Positions 12,301 to 22,614 are shown, numbered from the stretch's first letter. The stretch: 64,000 nt of DNA from Henricia sp. BOLD:AAB3569 (GCA_037783545.1 JBBELK010000366.1:620001-684000), one strand, 5' to 3'. Numbers and translations: made by a program. The notes: generated from the letters alone by a model not told the origin.

Positions 12301-13269
12301 CTTTACTCCAAACCGCATCAACAGCTTATGGCTGATTTACCTAAAGAGCGCATCGAGGCTGGTAAACCGCCTTTTTCAGTCGTTGGTGTTGATGTGTTTG
12401 GACCATTTTACGTCAAGTATGGTAGATCAGAAGTGAAACGTTACGGTTGTTTGTTTACTTGTTTTTGTACTAGAGCCATTCACATTGAGAAATTAGATGC
12501 TTTAGATACAGAGTCGTTTTTGAACGGTCTTAGACGTTTTACAGCACGTCGGGGCCATCCAGAGATCATTTACTCGGATAACGGTACCAATTTTGTTGGT
12601 GGTGTCGCTGTGTTGAAGGGGAGTATGGAGGAACTTTCCCAGAAGATAATCAATGCCTATGTAGTCAAACAAAGTATCGTGTGGCGCTTTAATCCATCTA
12701 AAGCTTCTCACATGGGCGGTATTTGGGAACGTTTAATTGGTGTAGTCAAAAGAGTTATGGTTGCTGTACTCCCCAGAACAGTAAGATTGACCGATGAAAT
12801 TTTGGAAACCGTATTCTGTGAAGTGGAGGCCATTGTTAATGGACGACCTTTAACTAAGTTGAATGATGACCCCAGCGATCCAGCGTTCATTACACCTAAT
12901 CATATTCTGCTCTTAAGAAACAGTTCCAGTCATCCACCTGGCATATTTAACCGAGACCATCTCCGTAGTCGTTGGAGACATGTTCAACATTTGGCCAATC
13001 AATTTTGGCAAAAATGGCTTAGATTTTATTTGCCAGAATTGCAACGGAGATCTAAGTGGGTAAATCCTAGCAAAAATCTTGCTATAGGTGACCTTGTGTT
13101 GATTGCAGAGGAGATGACACCGAGAAATTTGTGGCCACTTGCCCTTGTTAAAGAGGTTAACTATGGTAGAGATAGTTTGGTTAGGTCAGTTAGGTTGAAG
13201 ACCCGAGCCACGGAACTTGTGCGACCAGTCACTAAGGTGATATTATTGGAGGGTTCGAATCCACCTTGA
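9338..13269 (+). pseudogene. BEL/Pao pol: protease, RT, RNase H, integrase; one frameshift
   Basis: The first frame (9338-10747) has the aspartic protease motif VLALLDSGSSNSFC, then RT motifs KLRVVFDCACKYKG, IQADIEAMYNQVMI and the catalytic KSFYVDDCLL. A one-base slip near 10685-10692 moves pol into the frame that runs to 13269. That frame holds the RT connection SIFDPLGLLGPV, RNase H residues in HHFADASSRAYG, IPRLELQAA and FWTDSEIVL. Integrase follows with the H2C2 zinc region (HGGVHV to CVTCKRL) and the DDE core: D in VVGVDVFGPF, D in IIYSDNGTNFVG and E in MGGIWERL. No internal stop remains after the slip. Integrase ends near the stop at 13267-13269, with no envelope gene. Confidence 0.92.
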
Positions 13270-13606
13270 ATTGCCAGTTTATTGCCTCCATGTATATTGA
13301 ATTATGATTAATAACTTTTGACAAAATATATATATTTTTTGATAAAGATGAAGATTAAAATTAGGATTCGAGACTGAAATTTGTTACATGTATTAAGTGA
13401 TAGTGTGATTTTTTTTTGATTTTTTTTTTTTTAATTTTTTTGTGGATATGAATTTAATATGACAATTTACAGTTTCATGTGCAATTTGTCACCTCTTTAG
13501 TGTAATATACGCCGATTTGTTGTGTAAGATTATACTGATTATGTATGTTGGTGGTTTTAATGTAGGTACATGACTAGTTATTTTGTATGGTCATTCAAAG
13601 GGGGAG
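13270..13606 (+). other. BEL/Pao 3' untranslated region with polypurine tract
   Basis: AT-rich sequence with long T runs near 13410-13440. The segment ends CAAAGGGGGAG at 13606, directly before the TG of the 3' LTR: the plus-strand priming tract expected there. Confidence 0.75.
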
Positions 13607-14798
13607 TGTTATCGTTGTCGATAAGTTTATTTCATTTTGTTGTGCCGTTCAGTTTAGTCTAATTTGCATAACATTGGGGCTACATATTTATTATTCATCG
13701 TTACCTACTTTACATAAAATTCTGGGTCATAGGTCACTATTTATCCTATAGCGTTGCGGTACGCCCTTATCACGTGAACACATTGCGTATTTAGTGTGGG
13801 AAATTCCAATGCATGTCGTCAGTCTTCGCCAGGTTGCCGAAAGCCGTGTAGACTGTAAGTTTTCTTCTTATATTTTAGGGGACAATTCTCCTTCTTTTGG
13901 GTTTGTATGTGTAGTTTTTTGGGATGTTAAGTGTTGTAGTTATGTTGTACTTGTATTATCGTTGTGTATTTACCTGTGGGTTTGGTTAATTGACTTCAAA
14001 TGATATCGGTGTATTTGCACATGGGTGTTTGTTCACATATCCGTTTGTGTGTATTTCGTGCATGTATTGCTATTTACCATTTCCGTTATGGGTTTATGTG
14101 GCGTTCATTTCCATTGATTTATGATTATATTTTTTAGCACCAGGACACCGTTCTCACCCCAGAATAATGCTGTAAACTACCGTAACTCCTGCAAACCCCA
14201 GTATATTTCCTGCGTTTCTCACCATGTGTATTTGGAGGGATGTTAACCACGCATACGATTTGTAAGTTTGAAAATTATTGGAATGTGAGATCATTACAGT
14301 TGTTTGACTAGTCTCGGATATTGATAGTTTTTTAAATGCTGCTAGTTTCAATCTTGCGCATGGTAACGATTAGAAGAACGTAACTCTAAATTACTGATTA
14401 TTGCAGATAATAGATTGCTGAAGTGTGACGTCGTGTGCCATGGTGATTGGGTCCGGGTATTTATTGATTTGGTTTAGACCCGGTCACCTTGGCAACATTC
14501 GTTTTCACTTCAGTGGTCTATATTGCTGTATTCACATACAACATTTGCTCGAACATGTATTTGAACGCCCAGTACAGTGCTTATGAGTTAATTCTTTATT
14601 AATATGGATGTTTAAATGGACTTGTGTGTTTAAATTGAATATGTATTTTGTGTTATTTGTAATTAACTGTGTTAATATTAATTTGTTTCAGTTTCACCTA
14701 CTCCGCTCTTGAGGGGGTCGAGTAATTAAATTGAATGTGGTATGACATCCCAGCGTCACCTTGAGTCATCATTTGGTTTTGCGTATACATGCGTGACA
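13607..14798 (+). repeat. BEL/Pao 3' LTR
   Basis: 1192 bp, the same length as the 5' LTR, with two substitutions between them by eye. It is followed by the GAAAT target duplication and then by the resumed PAT RNase H frame. Confidence 0.93.
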
Positions 14799-15524
14799 GA
14801 AATCCATAAGAACTCAACCTGGAGAGAAATTGATACAATAAAGTTCGCCATAGAATCTTTCCTTCCAATCATAAAAAATTCAGAAGTTAAAATTTTCACA
14901 GACAGTCAATCCGCTATGAGAATTGTAGAACACGGCAGCATGAAGCCAGATCTGCAATCATTAGCCATAGACATTTTCAATCTTTGTATCAGGAATCACA
15001 TCAGACTAGAAGTCGACTGGGTTCCAAGACATGAAAATGAGCAAGCCGACTTTGTGAGTAGGCTAATTGACACAGATGATTGGTCCATCTCCGATCAACT
15101 TTTCCAAATTTTCAATAATGCATGGGGTCCCCACACTATTGATAATTGTTTTGCTTGCTTTTATAACGCCAAACTGACTAAATTCTACTCTAGATTTTGG
15201 AATCCGGACACGTCGGGTGTAGATGCATTTACACAGAACTGGTCGGGCGAAAATTGCCTATTAGTTCCACCAGTTGCCCTCGTTCCCAGTGTTTTGCAGC
15301 ATATGTTTCAATGCAAAGCAACAGGAACACTAGTTGTTCCCTGGTGGCCTTCTTCAGTGTTCTGGCCTCTGCTGTGGTCGTGTTTTAAACAATGGATTAA
15401 AACTACCATTGTCATTGAAGGTCCCAACTCTGTCACACATGGCAGAAACAAGAACTCCTTGATTGGATCACAACATTTCAATTCCCCAATCTGCGCCATT
15501 AGACTTGATTTTTCTGAAATATGA
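14799..15524 (+). pseudogene. PAT-element RNase H remainder and linker, displaced by BEL
   Basis: The frame resumes the RNase H domain interrupted at 6648. STWREIDTIKFAIESF supplies the catalytic Glu, VKIFTDSQSAMRI the second Asp, and DWVPRHENEQADFVSR the final His/Asp block. A downstream region (to the stop at 15522-15524) has ADFVSR-linked sequence and the DIRS-type segment LVVPWWPSSVFWPLLW. Removing the BEL element and one copy of GAAAT joins the two halves in frame. The ATG at 14742 lies in the LTR and is not a true start. Confidence 0.8.
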
Positions 15525-15689
15525 ATAATCTCATCTTCTTCCCTCACAGAATATTTTCAGTCAGCGTTTTTGGCAAGAATTTCCAGCTTTTTTGTCCAAA
15601 AAGAAGATTCTCCAGGATGCACTGTCTGCTAAGGCACTATAGGAACAGTCACCAGTTACTTTTATAAATGCAGATAATTTTTTCACTGG

Positions 15690-16559
15690 TTGCGTGACAA
15701 TAAATATGATCCTACTTTGCCAATCAATGATACAATTATTGCAGGTTTCCTTTCACATTCGATATCAAAATGCAACTCCGATAGTTCAATTATAACAACT
15801 GCAGCTGCTATAAAATGGTTGCATTCTCTTAGCAATTCGTACCGCAATCCTGTAGATTCTCCAATAGTACAGAACATTATCTTGGGGGGCCGCAAACAAC
15901 TGCATAAACCTCCATCACAAAAGGAACCCATAACACAGAGCCAGGTGAGAAAAATTATGGAAAAATTCGCTAAGCCAGACAGCTCATTAATGGAACTGAG
16001 AACGGCGTGTTACGTCTCTCTAAGTTTTACGTTATTATTCAGAAATGACGAGATGTCCCAGATTAAGGCAAGCCACATACAACTTTTAATGGACTCAAAA
16101 GGCATAAAGATTTTTGTTCCAAGGTCAAAAACGGACACATTCAGAGATGGTACTTTCGCATATTTACCGAACAGTGACGACCCATATTCACCAATGACCA
16201 TCCTATTGCGATATATGTCGGCATGTAATATCACAATAGGCCAAGAGGCGTTCATTTTTACTCCTTTATCTTTCCTATCTAGTTCGAGATCTTGTAAATA
16301 TATGGGACATAGACACCTCAGCTATTCACGATGTCGAGAGATATTTTTAGAAGCATTAAAAGCGATAGGAGTTCCCAACCCGAAACTATACGGTTTGCAT
16401 AGTTTAAGATCGGGTGGGGCGTCCCTTCTTGTACAAAAAGGAGTTTCGGAAGAAAATATAATGATTCACGGCAGATGGAAATCCACCAATTCAAAAAATA
16501 GGTATACCAAACGCAGCGAGGATCAAAAATTAAATATTGGAAAACTGCTTCTTGAGTAG
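15690..16559 (+). CDS. PAT-element tyrosine recombinase
   Basis: An uninterrupted frame of 289 residues from the TTG at 15690 contains the full catalytic set. Numbered from there: Arg118 in LLFRNDE, Lys147 in PRSKTD, the HSLR block (His237, Arg240), HGRW (His260) and Tyr272 in NRYTKRS. This is the phage-integrase fold that DIRS-order elements use in place of a DDE integrase to insert a circular cDNA. A stop lies in frame at 15675-15677 and the real N-terminus is unclear; upstream sequence in another frame looks like the missing N-terminal DNA-binding part, so a frameshift is likely there. The core itself appears intact. Confidence 0.85.
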   Translation: MRDNKYDPTLPINDTIIAGFLSHSISKCNSDSSIITTAAAIKWLHSLSNSYRNPVDSPIVQNIILGGRKQLHKPPSQKEPITQSQVRKIMEKFAKPDSSLMELRTACYVSLSFTLLFRNDEMSQIKASHIQLLMDSKGIKIFVPRSKTDTFRDGTFAYLPNSDDPYSPMTILLRYMSACNITIGQEAFIFTPLSFLSSSRSCKYMGHRHLSYSRCREIFLEALKAIGVPNPKLYGLHSLRSGGASLLVQKGVSEENIMIHGRWKSTNSKNRYTKRSEDQKLNIGKLLLE

Positions 16560-16933
16560 AGTCGAGAGCGAGATGCCAGGCGAGCCCTGAAGGGCCCAAA
16601 GGTGGCCAGAATAAAGTGAATGAATGAGTGAATTTTAAAATAATGATAATAATATAAAGAGATGGCGGGCGAGCCCCGAAAGGTCCGAAAGTGGCCAATT
16701 AATTAGTTGTAATTTTAGACAATAAGATAAAAGTTGTTAACAGAAAAGGAACAGTCTGATTATATGTTATAAATGTTTAATAATGAAAGCTAGTATAATG
16801 TGAACATATTGAAAAAAGAAAAGATAATTATTATTGTGTGTTGTAAAATGTGTAAAAAACGAAGGCTGTTTTTATAATGGTGAACATAAAATAATGTATA
16901 ATGGTGAACATAAAATAATGTATAATGACTCGG
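16560..16933 (+). repeat. PAT 3' region with two short internal repeats
   Basis: Non-coding sequence between the recombinase and B2. An imperfect 40-bp repeat (GAGATG...GGCGAGCCC...GGTGGCC) occurs at 16570-16610 and 16659-16698. A 25-bp unit containing GGTGAACATAAAATAATG is tandemly duplicated at about 16877-16926. Confidence 0.65.
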
Positions 16934-17082
16934 CAATTGTGACACTGGCCCTCCCCATGTTGTAATAAAAATTATGAAATTCAATTACGATTATGGACTT
17001 TTTCATTTGATGTGTTCACTCTATGGTTCAATAGAGTCAAACTGCTTTTCATGCGGTTGAGCGGAGCGAATTAGCATGAAAA
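16934..17082 (+). repeat. Split direct repeat B2 (right end of PAT element)
   Basis: Identical by eye to B1 (987-1135), ending GCATGAAAA. LINE-B sequence resumes at 17083. The terminal 37 bases can form a hairpin. Confidence 0.85.
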
Positions 17083-18025
17083 AGTTCTTTCATGTAGGTC
17101 GGCGCTTTACCATTCAAAATGTTAAAGACCAAGCATAGAAGTTTAAATTCACACCTCTGCCTTATCGGTAACCAATGCAGTGCTCGCAATACAGATGTAA
17201 TGTGATCAAATTTGTTTAGTTTTTTTGACCATCCGGGCTGCAGAGTCTTGAATAAGTTGCAATTGTTTTCATATCGTGATCAGAAATTCCAAGAAGTAAA
17301 CTGTTGCAATAATCGAGTCGCGACGTGACAAAAGCATGCACTAATTTTTCAGTAGAGCCTTAGTCAAGCAAATGCCGAATTTTACCAATTTTCCATAAAG
17401 CATAAGATGCCGACCTACATGAGTATGCCACATAAGCCGACATTGTATTTGCCTCGTCAAGAATCACACCCAAATCACGAATACAATCTGACAGAGAGAC
17501 ATCCATACCACCCACCTGCACATCACGTGGGAGTGGCGGGGCAGCCGGGCCAAACTTCGATGAAAACTTAATCACTTCAGTTTTTCCTTCATTCAGTACA
17601 AGCTTGTTGTCTCGCATCCAAAGACGAATGTCTTCAATACAATCTTCAATCTGACCCAATGGCGCCCCGTCACGACCACACGTGACGTACAGTTGGATGT
17701 CATCAGCGTACATCATGTATTTCAGGGCATGATCATTAATGATATCTGCTATTGGAGTAGTGTAAAGACTAAACAAAACTGGCCGTGTGCGTGCGCAGAT
17801 CGTAGCTAATTCACATTTAAAGCCTTGGGGGACCCCATATTCCAATGGTACTGCCTCTGACACCATCGATCCGATTCTAACACGCCGAGTCCTATCACGC
17901 AGATAAGACGAAAACCACTCAAAAGCGGAACCCTCAATACTGAACTTATTGCGCAACCTATGTATGAGAATCCGATGATCGATGGTGTCAAAGGCAGCTG
18001 AAAGATCAAGATGAATTAAAATCCC
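17083..18025 (-). pseudogene. LINE-B reverse transcriptase, C-terminal half
   Basis: Read on the minus strand from 18025 downwards: GILIHLDLSAAFDTIDH, then an open piece (17956-17360) with FEWFSSYLRDR, YGVPQG, PVLFSLYTTPI and the catalytic YMMYADDIQL. A TAG near 17360 follows RHLLD, after which the same domain continues with KLVHAFVTSRLDYCNSLLL and, near 17200-17090, SVLRALHWLPIRQRCEF. The motif between VPQG and PVLF carries about nine extra residues (FKCELATICARTR in place of a four-residue SVLG-like stretch). The 5' half lies at 24475-26785, split off by DIRS-B, and the 3' end is cut by the PAT element. CR1/L2-type by motif. Confidence 0.85.
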
Positions 18026-18087
18026 CCAATTAAACGAGAGAAATGAAGTTTAATTGGGATTCTGCCGAACTATTACTGAAATGAGGA

Positions 18088-18202
18088 ATCACGTGAGATT
18101 GTATTGTTCAGTAGCTTAGGTATGCCACTCATTCAAAGAAAGGAATGCCAGTCCTGCCAGTCAGCCCCTATATAAAGGCACCCTCACCGGACGCTCACCA
18201 GT
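18088..18202 (+). repeat. DIRS-B inverted terminal repeat (3' end copy)
   Basis: ATCACGTGAGATTG to ACGCTCACCAGTG, about 115 bp, is the reverse complement of 24331-24445 with only a few mismatches. It contains CTATATAAAGG, a TATA-like box. The outer extension 18026-18087 is itself a hairpin (CCAATTAAAC...GTTTAATTGG) and is unique to this end plus the internal complementary region. Confidence 0.88.
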
Positions 18203-18285
18203 GATTTAAAGTAGTAATTACACTGGCCCATCACGTAAAACGGGCGGGCAAAACAGCTGTATGCTTTTGAAAAATGGGAGGGTGT

Positions 18286-18353
18286 CACGTGATTCCTCAT
18301 TTCGGTAATAGTTCGGCAGAATCCCAATTAAACTTCATTTCTCTCGTTTAATT
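18286..18353 (+). repeat. DIRS-B internal complementary region, part 1
   Basis: TCACGTGATTCCTC to CTCGTTTAATT is the reverse complement of the outer extension at 18026-18092. It originally adjoined part 2 (19597-19635); LINE-C now separates them. Confidence 0.85.
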
Positions 18354-19596
18354 TATTTATTTTATTTATTTATTTTGGCTAAAATAGACAAAAACACAAA
18401 TATACAAAACAAAAGTACAATTACTACATAAAAACAAGCCAAGGATAACCCAAAAAGCTGATAATAAAACGGCTTATTTCCACCGGGGTCCTTACACATA
18501 GACAATAACAAATACATATAAATAACTGGCATAGCTGGTAAAAATGAATAAAAATGGGTGATAGGCAAATTACAAATTTGACCAAGAGGCAAGATGTTCT
18601 TTTACTGCCCTCTTAAATTGATAAAAGCTATTGGAACATTTGACACTGTTGGGAAGTAAATTCCATTCATGAATTCCCGTATAAAAAAATGCATTGCACT
18701 CTTGCCCTTTCATTCTTGGAACGACAAAATTTATAAAACTACCCCTGGTAGAATAATTATGCAAATCAGAAACCTTCCTAAATTTTTGACAAAGGTAGTC
18801 TGGTGCCATCACATGAACAATTTTATAAACATGGTTCAGTTTAAGTTGTGTAACACGATCACTCACACTTAACATACCCAACTTATTCAATTCTGTTTGG
18901 CCAATATGTGATCTTGAATCCTTATTCAAAATAAACCGAACAATTTTATTTTGTGTAACTTGCAACCTCTTTTTCAATTTTACAGATAATGCTGAATACC
19001 AGGATGTACAACAATAATCAAAATGGCATTGTATGAGAGCAGTACAAAGTGTTTTACGGGATCTCTCATTTAAGCAGTTGACATGTCTATAAAGAAATTG
19101 CAATCTAGCACCGGCCTTTTTAATCACAGAGTTTGCAATGTTCTCACCAGTTAGACTCTGATCGAGTGTTATGCCCAAATATTTAACGGAAATTGAAGGA
19201 GTAATAATCTTTCCATTGCAACACACTTCAAATCTATCAATACTACTTATTTTCCTTTTAGATCCAAAAAGGATGGACTCAGTTTTACCAAGGTGCAAAG
19301 ACAACTTGTTATCGATTAGCCACTGTCTGCATGATTCCAGCTCCCTACTCAAACTGTCGGCTATTATTTGCGGGTCTTTACCAGAAACGAATAGGGCACT
19401 GTCATCAGCATACAGTAGCAAATCACACTGAACACTCATTTTCATATCATTTACATAACAAAGAAAAAGCAGTGGCCCTAATACACTGCCCTGTGGGACA
19501 CCACATGTAATTGTCATTGGTTCCGATTCAACCTGATTAACACTGACTACTTGTTGTCTGTTAGAAAGGTATGATTGAATCCAGCAAATAGATTTA
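18354..19596 (-). mobile_element. LINE-C: 5'-truncated non-LTR retrotransposon inside DIRS-B
   Basis: Minus-strand LINE with the RT C-terminal half (18570-19596), a short 3' UTR and a TAAA-repeat tail (18354-18376 in plus orientation). It is inserted exactly between the two halves of the DIRS-B internal complementary region, so it is younger than DIRS-B. No clear target duplication by eye. Confidence 0.85.
18570..19596 (-). pseudogene. LINE-C reverse transcriptase, C-terminal part
   Basis: The open frame reads WIQSYLSNRQQVVSVN, then CGVPQGSVLGPLLFLCYVND, the catalytic DLLLYADDSALFVSG, WLIDNKLSLHLGKTES and VKYLGITLDQSL, ending with a thumb/C-terminal region (HFDYCCTSWYS) and the stop at 18570-18572. 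There is no internal stop, so the fragment is young but lacks the endonuclease and RT N-terminus. The residues upstream of WIQSYL in the open frame come from the DIRS-B complementary region, not from the LINE. Confidence 0.87.
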
Positions 19597-19635
19597 GATT
19601 CTACCTCACCATTACCTCCATTCGGATCACGTGAG
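19597..19635 (+). repeat. DIRS-B internal complementary region, part 2
   Basis: GATTCTACCTCACC to CGGATCACGTGAG is the reverse complement of the 5' outer extension at about 24437-24475. With part 1 it reconstitutes the joined-ends template of a DIRS circle. Confidence 0.85.
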
Positions 19636-19976
19636 ACTTCAAAGCGGGACAGTGTAATGCATATACAAGTCCCTTGGAAAAAATAATGCAATCAATGGCA
19701 AATCCTGACAGGAAAGGTATAACATTCTACATTATGAAATACCATGAACAAAATTGAAATATATATACAATATGACAATTTTAATCAATTTCTTTTAACT
19801 TGTGAGTCTACTTTCTTACCTAAACCTTACTGGTAAACATTGTACATGTACATTTTGTACAAAGTCACAAACTTATGTGGTCTTATATAGCGTACACTTG
19901 GACCCTCTATTATCAATGCAAATGGATGAAAAATAAGATAATCACTAAAATTAATCATTTGCTTTCTTAATACCGA
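19636..19976 (-). other. DIRS-B spacer between recombinase stop and internal complementary region
   Basis: AT-rich non-coding sequence downstream of the recombinase. No ORF or strong repeat seen. Confidence 0.5.
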
Positions 19977-21101
19977 TTATTTCTTACTCAACACAGACTC
20001 AGCAAAAACCGTTTGAGGAGTCTGAATATTATCATTTCTTTTGTAAAATTTTGCAAATGTTGCTGAATTTGTCCATCCAGCTGTTTGCAAAATTGTGTCT
20101 ATTGAAACACCTTTACTTGCTGCTGCTGAAGTTGATGCAGCTCGAAAACTGTGCGACTTAAAAGTTGTTACGTCTACACCAGACTCGAGTAAACACTGCT
20201 TGAGCCATCTAGATATAGTGGATGTGCTTATTCCCTTATGAGGAGCTGTGTAGCTCAGAAAGAGTTTGTGTTTATCATAACGAAAATGCTTTGTTCGTAC
20301 AAAATAATGTAAAAGTGTACGCACGACATAAACAGTTTTGTCATGTGGATAAGCCGACAAAATAATAACAGGTTGTGGCTTTCCTAACCTGGAGGTTTTA
20401 ACCAGTTCTGTGATATTGATCATCACTCGTTTATCTGTAATTTTCATATTGGTTATATCAAACAGAGACAGTGTTTGGGCTCGTTGACCAGTAGTGAGTG
20501 CACATAAACATATGAGTTTATAAGTCAGTTGTTTTAGACTTATTGACTTAATAGGTTCCAAACTCCCAACATACTGCAGAAGTGTTCTAACATCCCAAAT
20601 CTGGGAATAACGCGGGAGTTGTGGTCTAATGTTAAACAAGCCTTTCATAAACCGCGTTGTCATCGGATGACTTCCAAAACTCTTGTCTGTATAAGGCCAC
20701 AGTAATGACGATAACGCACTCCTAGCCGTATTGACTGTGCTGTATTTGGCACCATCGTGGACTAGCTTTGTGAGAAAATCCAAAGCTGAACTTACAGACG
20801 CATGAATGGGATTAAGCGACCGTTCAGTGCAGAAACGTAGCCATTTAACGAATGCAGAGGAGTATTGCCTCTGTGTGCCCTGTTTCCACGAGTGGAGGAT
20901 GATATTGACAGTTTGTGCTGAAAAGCCTCTTGAGATGAAGGCTCGCCTGATAAGAGAGCAGCACAGATTGTCATTTGTCTTTCTAGCGGATGACGCTGAT
21001 GTGGAGCGTGCGGAAGCGAGAGTAACTCTGTTTTTGACAACATCACGGGAAGTGCTATAAGCAGACGAAGGAGCCTGGGAAACCAGTGCTGAGTCTGCCA
21101 C
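19977..21101 (-). CDS. DIRS-B tyrosine recombinase, 374 aa
   Basis: An uninterrupted minus-strand frame from ATG to stop. The N-terminal SAM-like region contains WKQGTQRQYSSAFVKWLRFC (about residues 72-91). The catalytic residues are all visible: Arg207 in TTGQRAQTLSL, the HSFR block (His317, Arg320), AGWTN (Trp343) and Tyr353 in FAKFYKR. It overlaps the end of the RNase H/methyltransferase ORF by about 310 bp in another frame, the usual DIRS1 arrangement. This is the only fully open gene of the element; its neighbours carry stops. It would insert circular cDNA without target duplication. Confidence 0.92.
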   Translation of the reverse strand: MADSALVSQAPSSAYSTSRDVVKNRVTLASARSTSASSARKTNDNLCCSLIRRAFISRGFSAQTVNIILHSWKQGTQRQYSSAFVKWLRFCTERSLNPIHASVSSALDFLTKLVHDGAKYSTVNTARSALSSLLWPYTDKSFGSHPMTTRFMKGLFNIRPQLPRYSQIWDVRTLLQYVGSLEPIKSISLKQLTYKLICLCALTTGQRAQTLSLFDITNMKITDKRVMINITELVKTSRLGKPQPVIILSAYPHDKTVYVVRTLLHYFVRTKHFRYDKHKLFLSYTAPHKGISTSTISRWLKQCLLESGVDVTTFKSHSFRAASTSAAASKGVSIDTILQTAGWTNSATFAKFYKRNDNIQTPQTVFAESVLSKK

Positions 21102-22614
21102 ATAGGAAACACCAAAATTCCTGTAGATTGGTCCATTTCTATCTTGTGCAAAACTCTGTCAATAACAGAAAAAGGAGGAAAAGCATAAATTACCTCATTT
21201 GACCATGAAAATGAAAAGGCATCACACTGTCTTGCCTCCGGATCAGGAAACCATGAAACAAATGGTTTTAATTGATAATTAAGCCTTGATGCAAAAAGAT
21301 CAACACTTGGTATGTCAAAATGAGTCAAAATTTTGCTGAAGGTCTGTGGATTCAATTTCCATTCGAGATGGTCATTGAATGTTCGTGACAGTGAATCCGC
21401 AGCAGTATTATGACTGCCGGGAACGTGGTGTGCAATTAACCAAACATTATTCTGTACACACCAGCGCCAAAGGCATTTTGCCAAATTATTCAGATCCTCT
21501 GAATGACAGCCTCCCATGTGATTTATAAATGCTACGGCCGTGACATTATCTAATTTAACAGATATTGTTTTGTTCTTCACAAGTGTGACAATGGATCGCA
21601 ACGCATGCATAACTGCTAGAAGCTCAAGGTAATTTATATGGAATAATTTTTCACCCGAGGTCCATCGGCCATTAGTGCATATGTTACTGTTAGGGCATGA
21701 GGCTCCCCATCCTTCCAAGGATGCATCGGTAAAGATTTCAATATCTGCAACATGAGGCAAGATATTTCGAAAAGCGGATTTTAAGTTATTTATCCACCAT
21801 TGCAAATCGGATATTGCTTCTTCAGACAAATGCATTTTTGCATTGTAATTACCATCATGTAATCTCAAAGCATGGTCTTTTTAAATTTCCAAACTTCTAT
21901 AGAATAAAGGACCCAGTGGAACTCCAGGGAAACAAGAAACAAGTTTCCCAATTACTCTTGACACAAGCAGTATGGATGGGTCAGTTTGTTTGACAAGATT
22001 AGCACATTCATTCATAACTGAAATTGCCTTCTGTGCAGGCAATCGTACCGACATTTCGTTGGTATTTATAGTAAATCCCAAAAAATATATTACTTTGCTA
22101 GGAGAAAATGGGATTTTTCTTCATTAATTACAAATCCCAGGTCCTGCAACAGTGCACACCTGTCAAGAACATTTTGGTTGCATTCATTCATTGTGTCCCC
22201 AATGAGGAGGGAGTCGTCAATATAACTGGCAGAAATGTGACCAATGTTGCGCAAAGTCGCTACAATTGGTTTCATTATTTTCGTAAATATTCGTGGTGCA
22301 CTAGCTAGTCCAAAACCCAGGCAAGTGAATTGCCAGAGCTCATCACGCCATTGAAATCGTAAGAATTTCTGATGTTTCTGAGCTATTGGAATAGTAAAAT
22401 ATGCGTCATTTAGATCTATAGATGCCATGTAACAGCCAGGACGAATAAGTGTTAGTGCATATTCCAGTGTCTCCATTTTGAAATGGTGATAAGAGACAAA
22501 TTTGTTCAGTGCTTTTAAATTAATGATTGGGCGCATTGAGCCATTCTTCTTAGGACGAAGAAAAATTTTGAAACAAATTGGCCCCGACAGGGTGCTACTC
22601 GAACTATGGCCCAT
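20792..22614 (-). pseudogene. DIRS-B reverse transcriptase, RNase H and methyltransferase-like domain
   Basis: The RT core (22614-22090) shows IFLRPKKNGSMRPIINLKAL, YMASIDLNDAYFTIPI, CLGFGLASAPRIFTKI and the catalytic SASYIDDSLLIG. A frameshift near 22085 leads to GFTINTNEMSVRLP, and a TAA at about 21880 separates this from the next piece, which is in the same frame. RNase H follows with EIFTDASLEGWG, INYLELLAVMHAL, VKLDNVTAVAFINHMGG and HHVPGSHNTAADSLSR. After it comes the DIRS-specific region (PSVDLFASRLNYQL, YAFPPFSVIDRVL) related to a DAM-like methyltransferase domain. RT N-terminal sequence can be read in broken frames at 22615-22880 (WENITSDEWIL). Confidence 0.9.

Larger units (their letters stand above)
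6649..14798 (+). mobile_element. Complete-length BEL/Pao LTR retrotransposon
   Basis: Two LTRs of exactly 1192 bp (6649-7840 and 13607-14798) start TG and end CA. They are flanked by a perfect 5-bp target duplication GAAAT (6644-6648 and 14799-14803). Internal order is gag with zinc-knuckle region, aspartic protease, RT, RNase H and integrase, as in BEL/Pao. A polypurine tract AAAGGGGGAG directly precedes the 3' LTR. I find only two substitutions between the LTRs, so insertion is recent. Three frameshifts in gag and pol disable it as written. No env-like ORF lies after integrase. It interrupts the RNase H domain of the PAT element. Confidence 0.95.
24..17082 (+). mobile_element. PAT/Ngaro-type tyrosine-recombinase retrotransposon with split direct repeats
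   Basis: The order on the plus strand is A1 (25-213), gag-like ORF (229-804), B1 (987-1135) abutting A2 (1136-1321), reverse transcriptase and RNase H (5518-6648, resuming 14799-15524), tyrosine recombinase (15690-16559) and B2 (16934-17082). Terminal A1 and B2 with an internal B1-A2 junction is the split-direct-repeat hallmark of PAT, Ngaro and Kangaroo elements in the DIRS order. The element is interrupted by LINE-A and by a BEL/Pao element; without them it is about 4.7 kb. It sits inside LINE-B with no target duplication that I can see, as expected for recombinase-mediated insertion. B1 and B2 are identical by eye over about 149 bp. A1 and A2 differ by about three substitutions and one 3-bp indel. 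Assignment to PAT rather than Ngaro or Kangaroo is uncertain. Confidence 0.85.

Noticed and set aside
9338-13269. Envelope-bearing, virus-like BEL element
   Set aside because: No ORF follows integrase before the polypurine tract and 3' LTR.
14742-14798. ATG at 14742 as a true gene start
   Set aside because: This stretch is the end of the 3' LTR; the RNase H frame really begins before 6648 in the interrupted PAT element.
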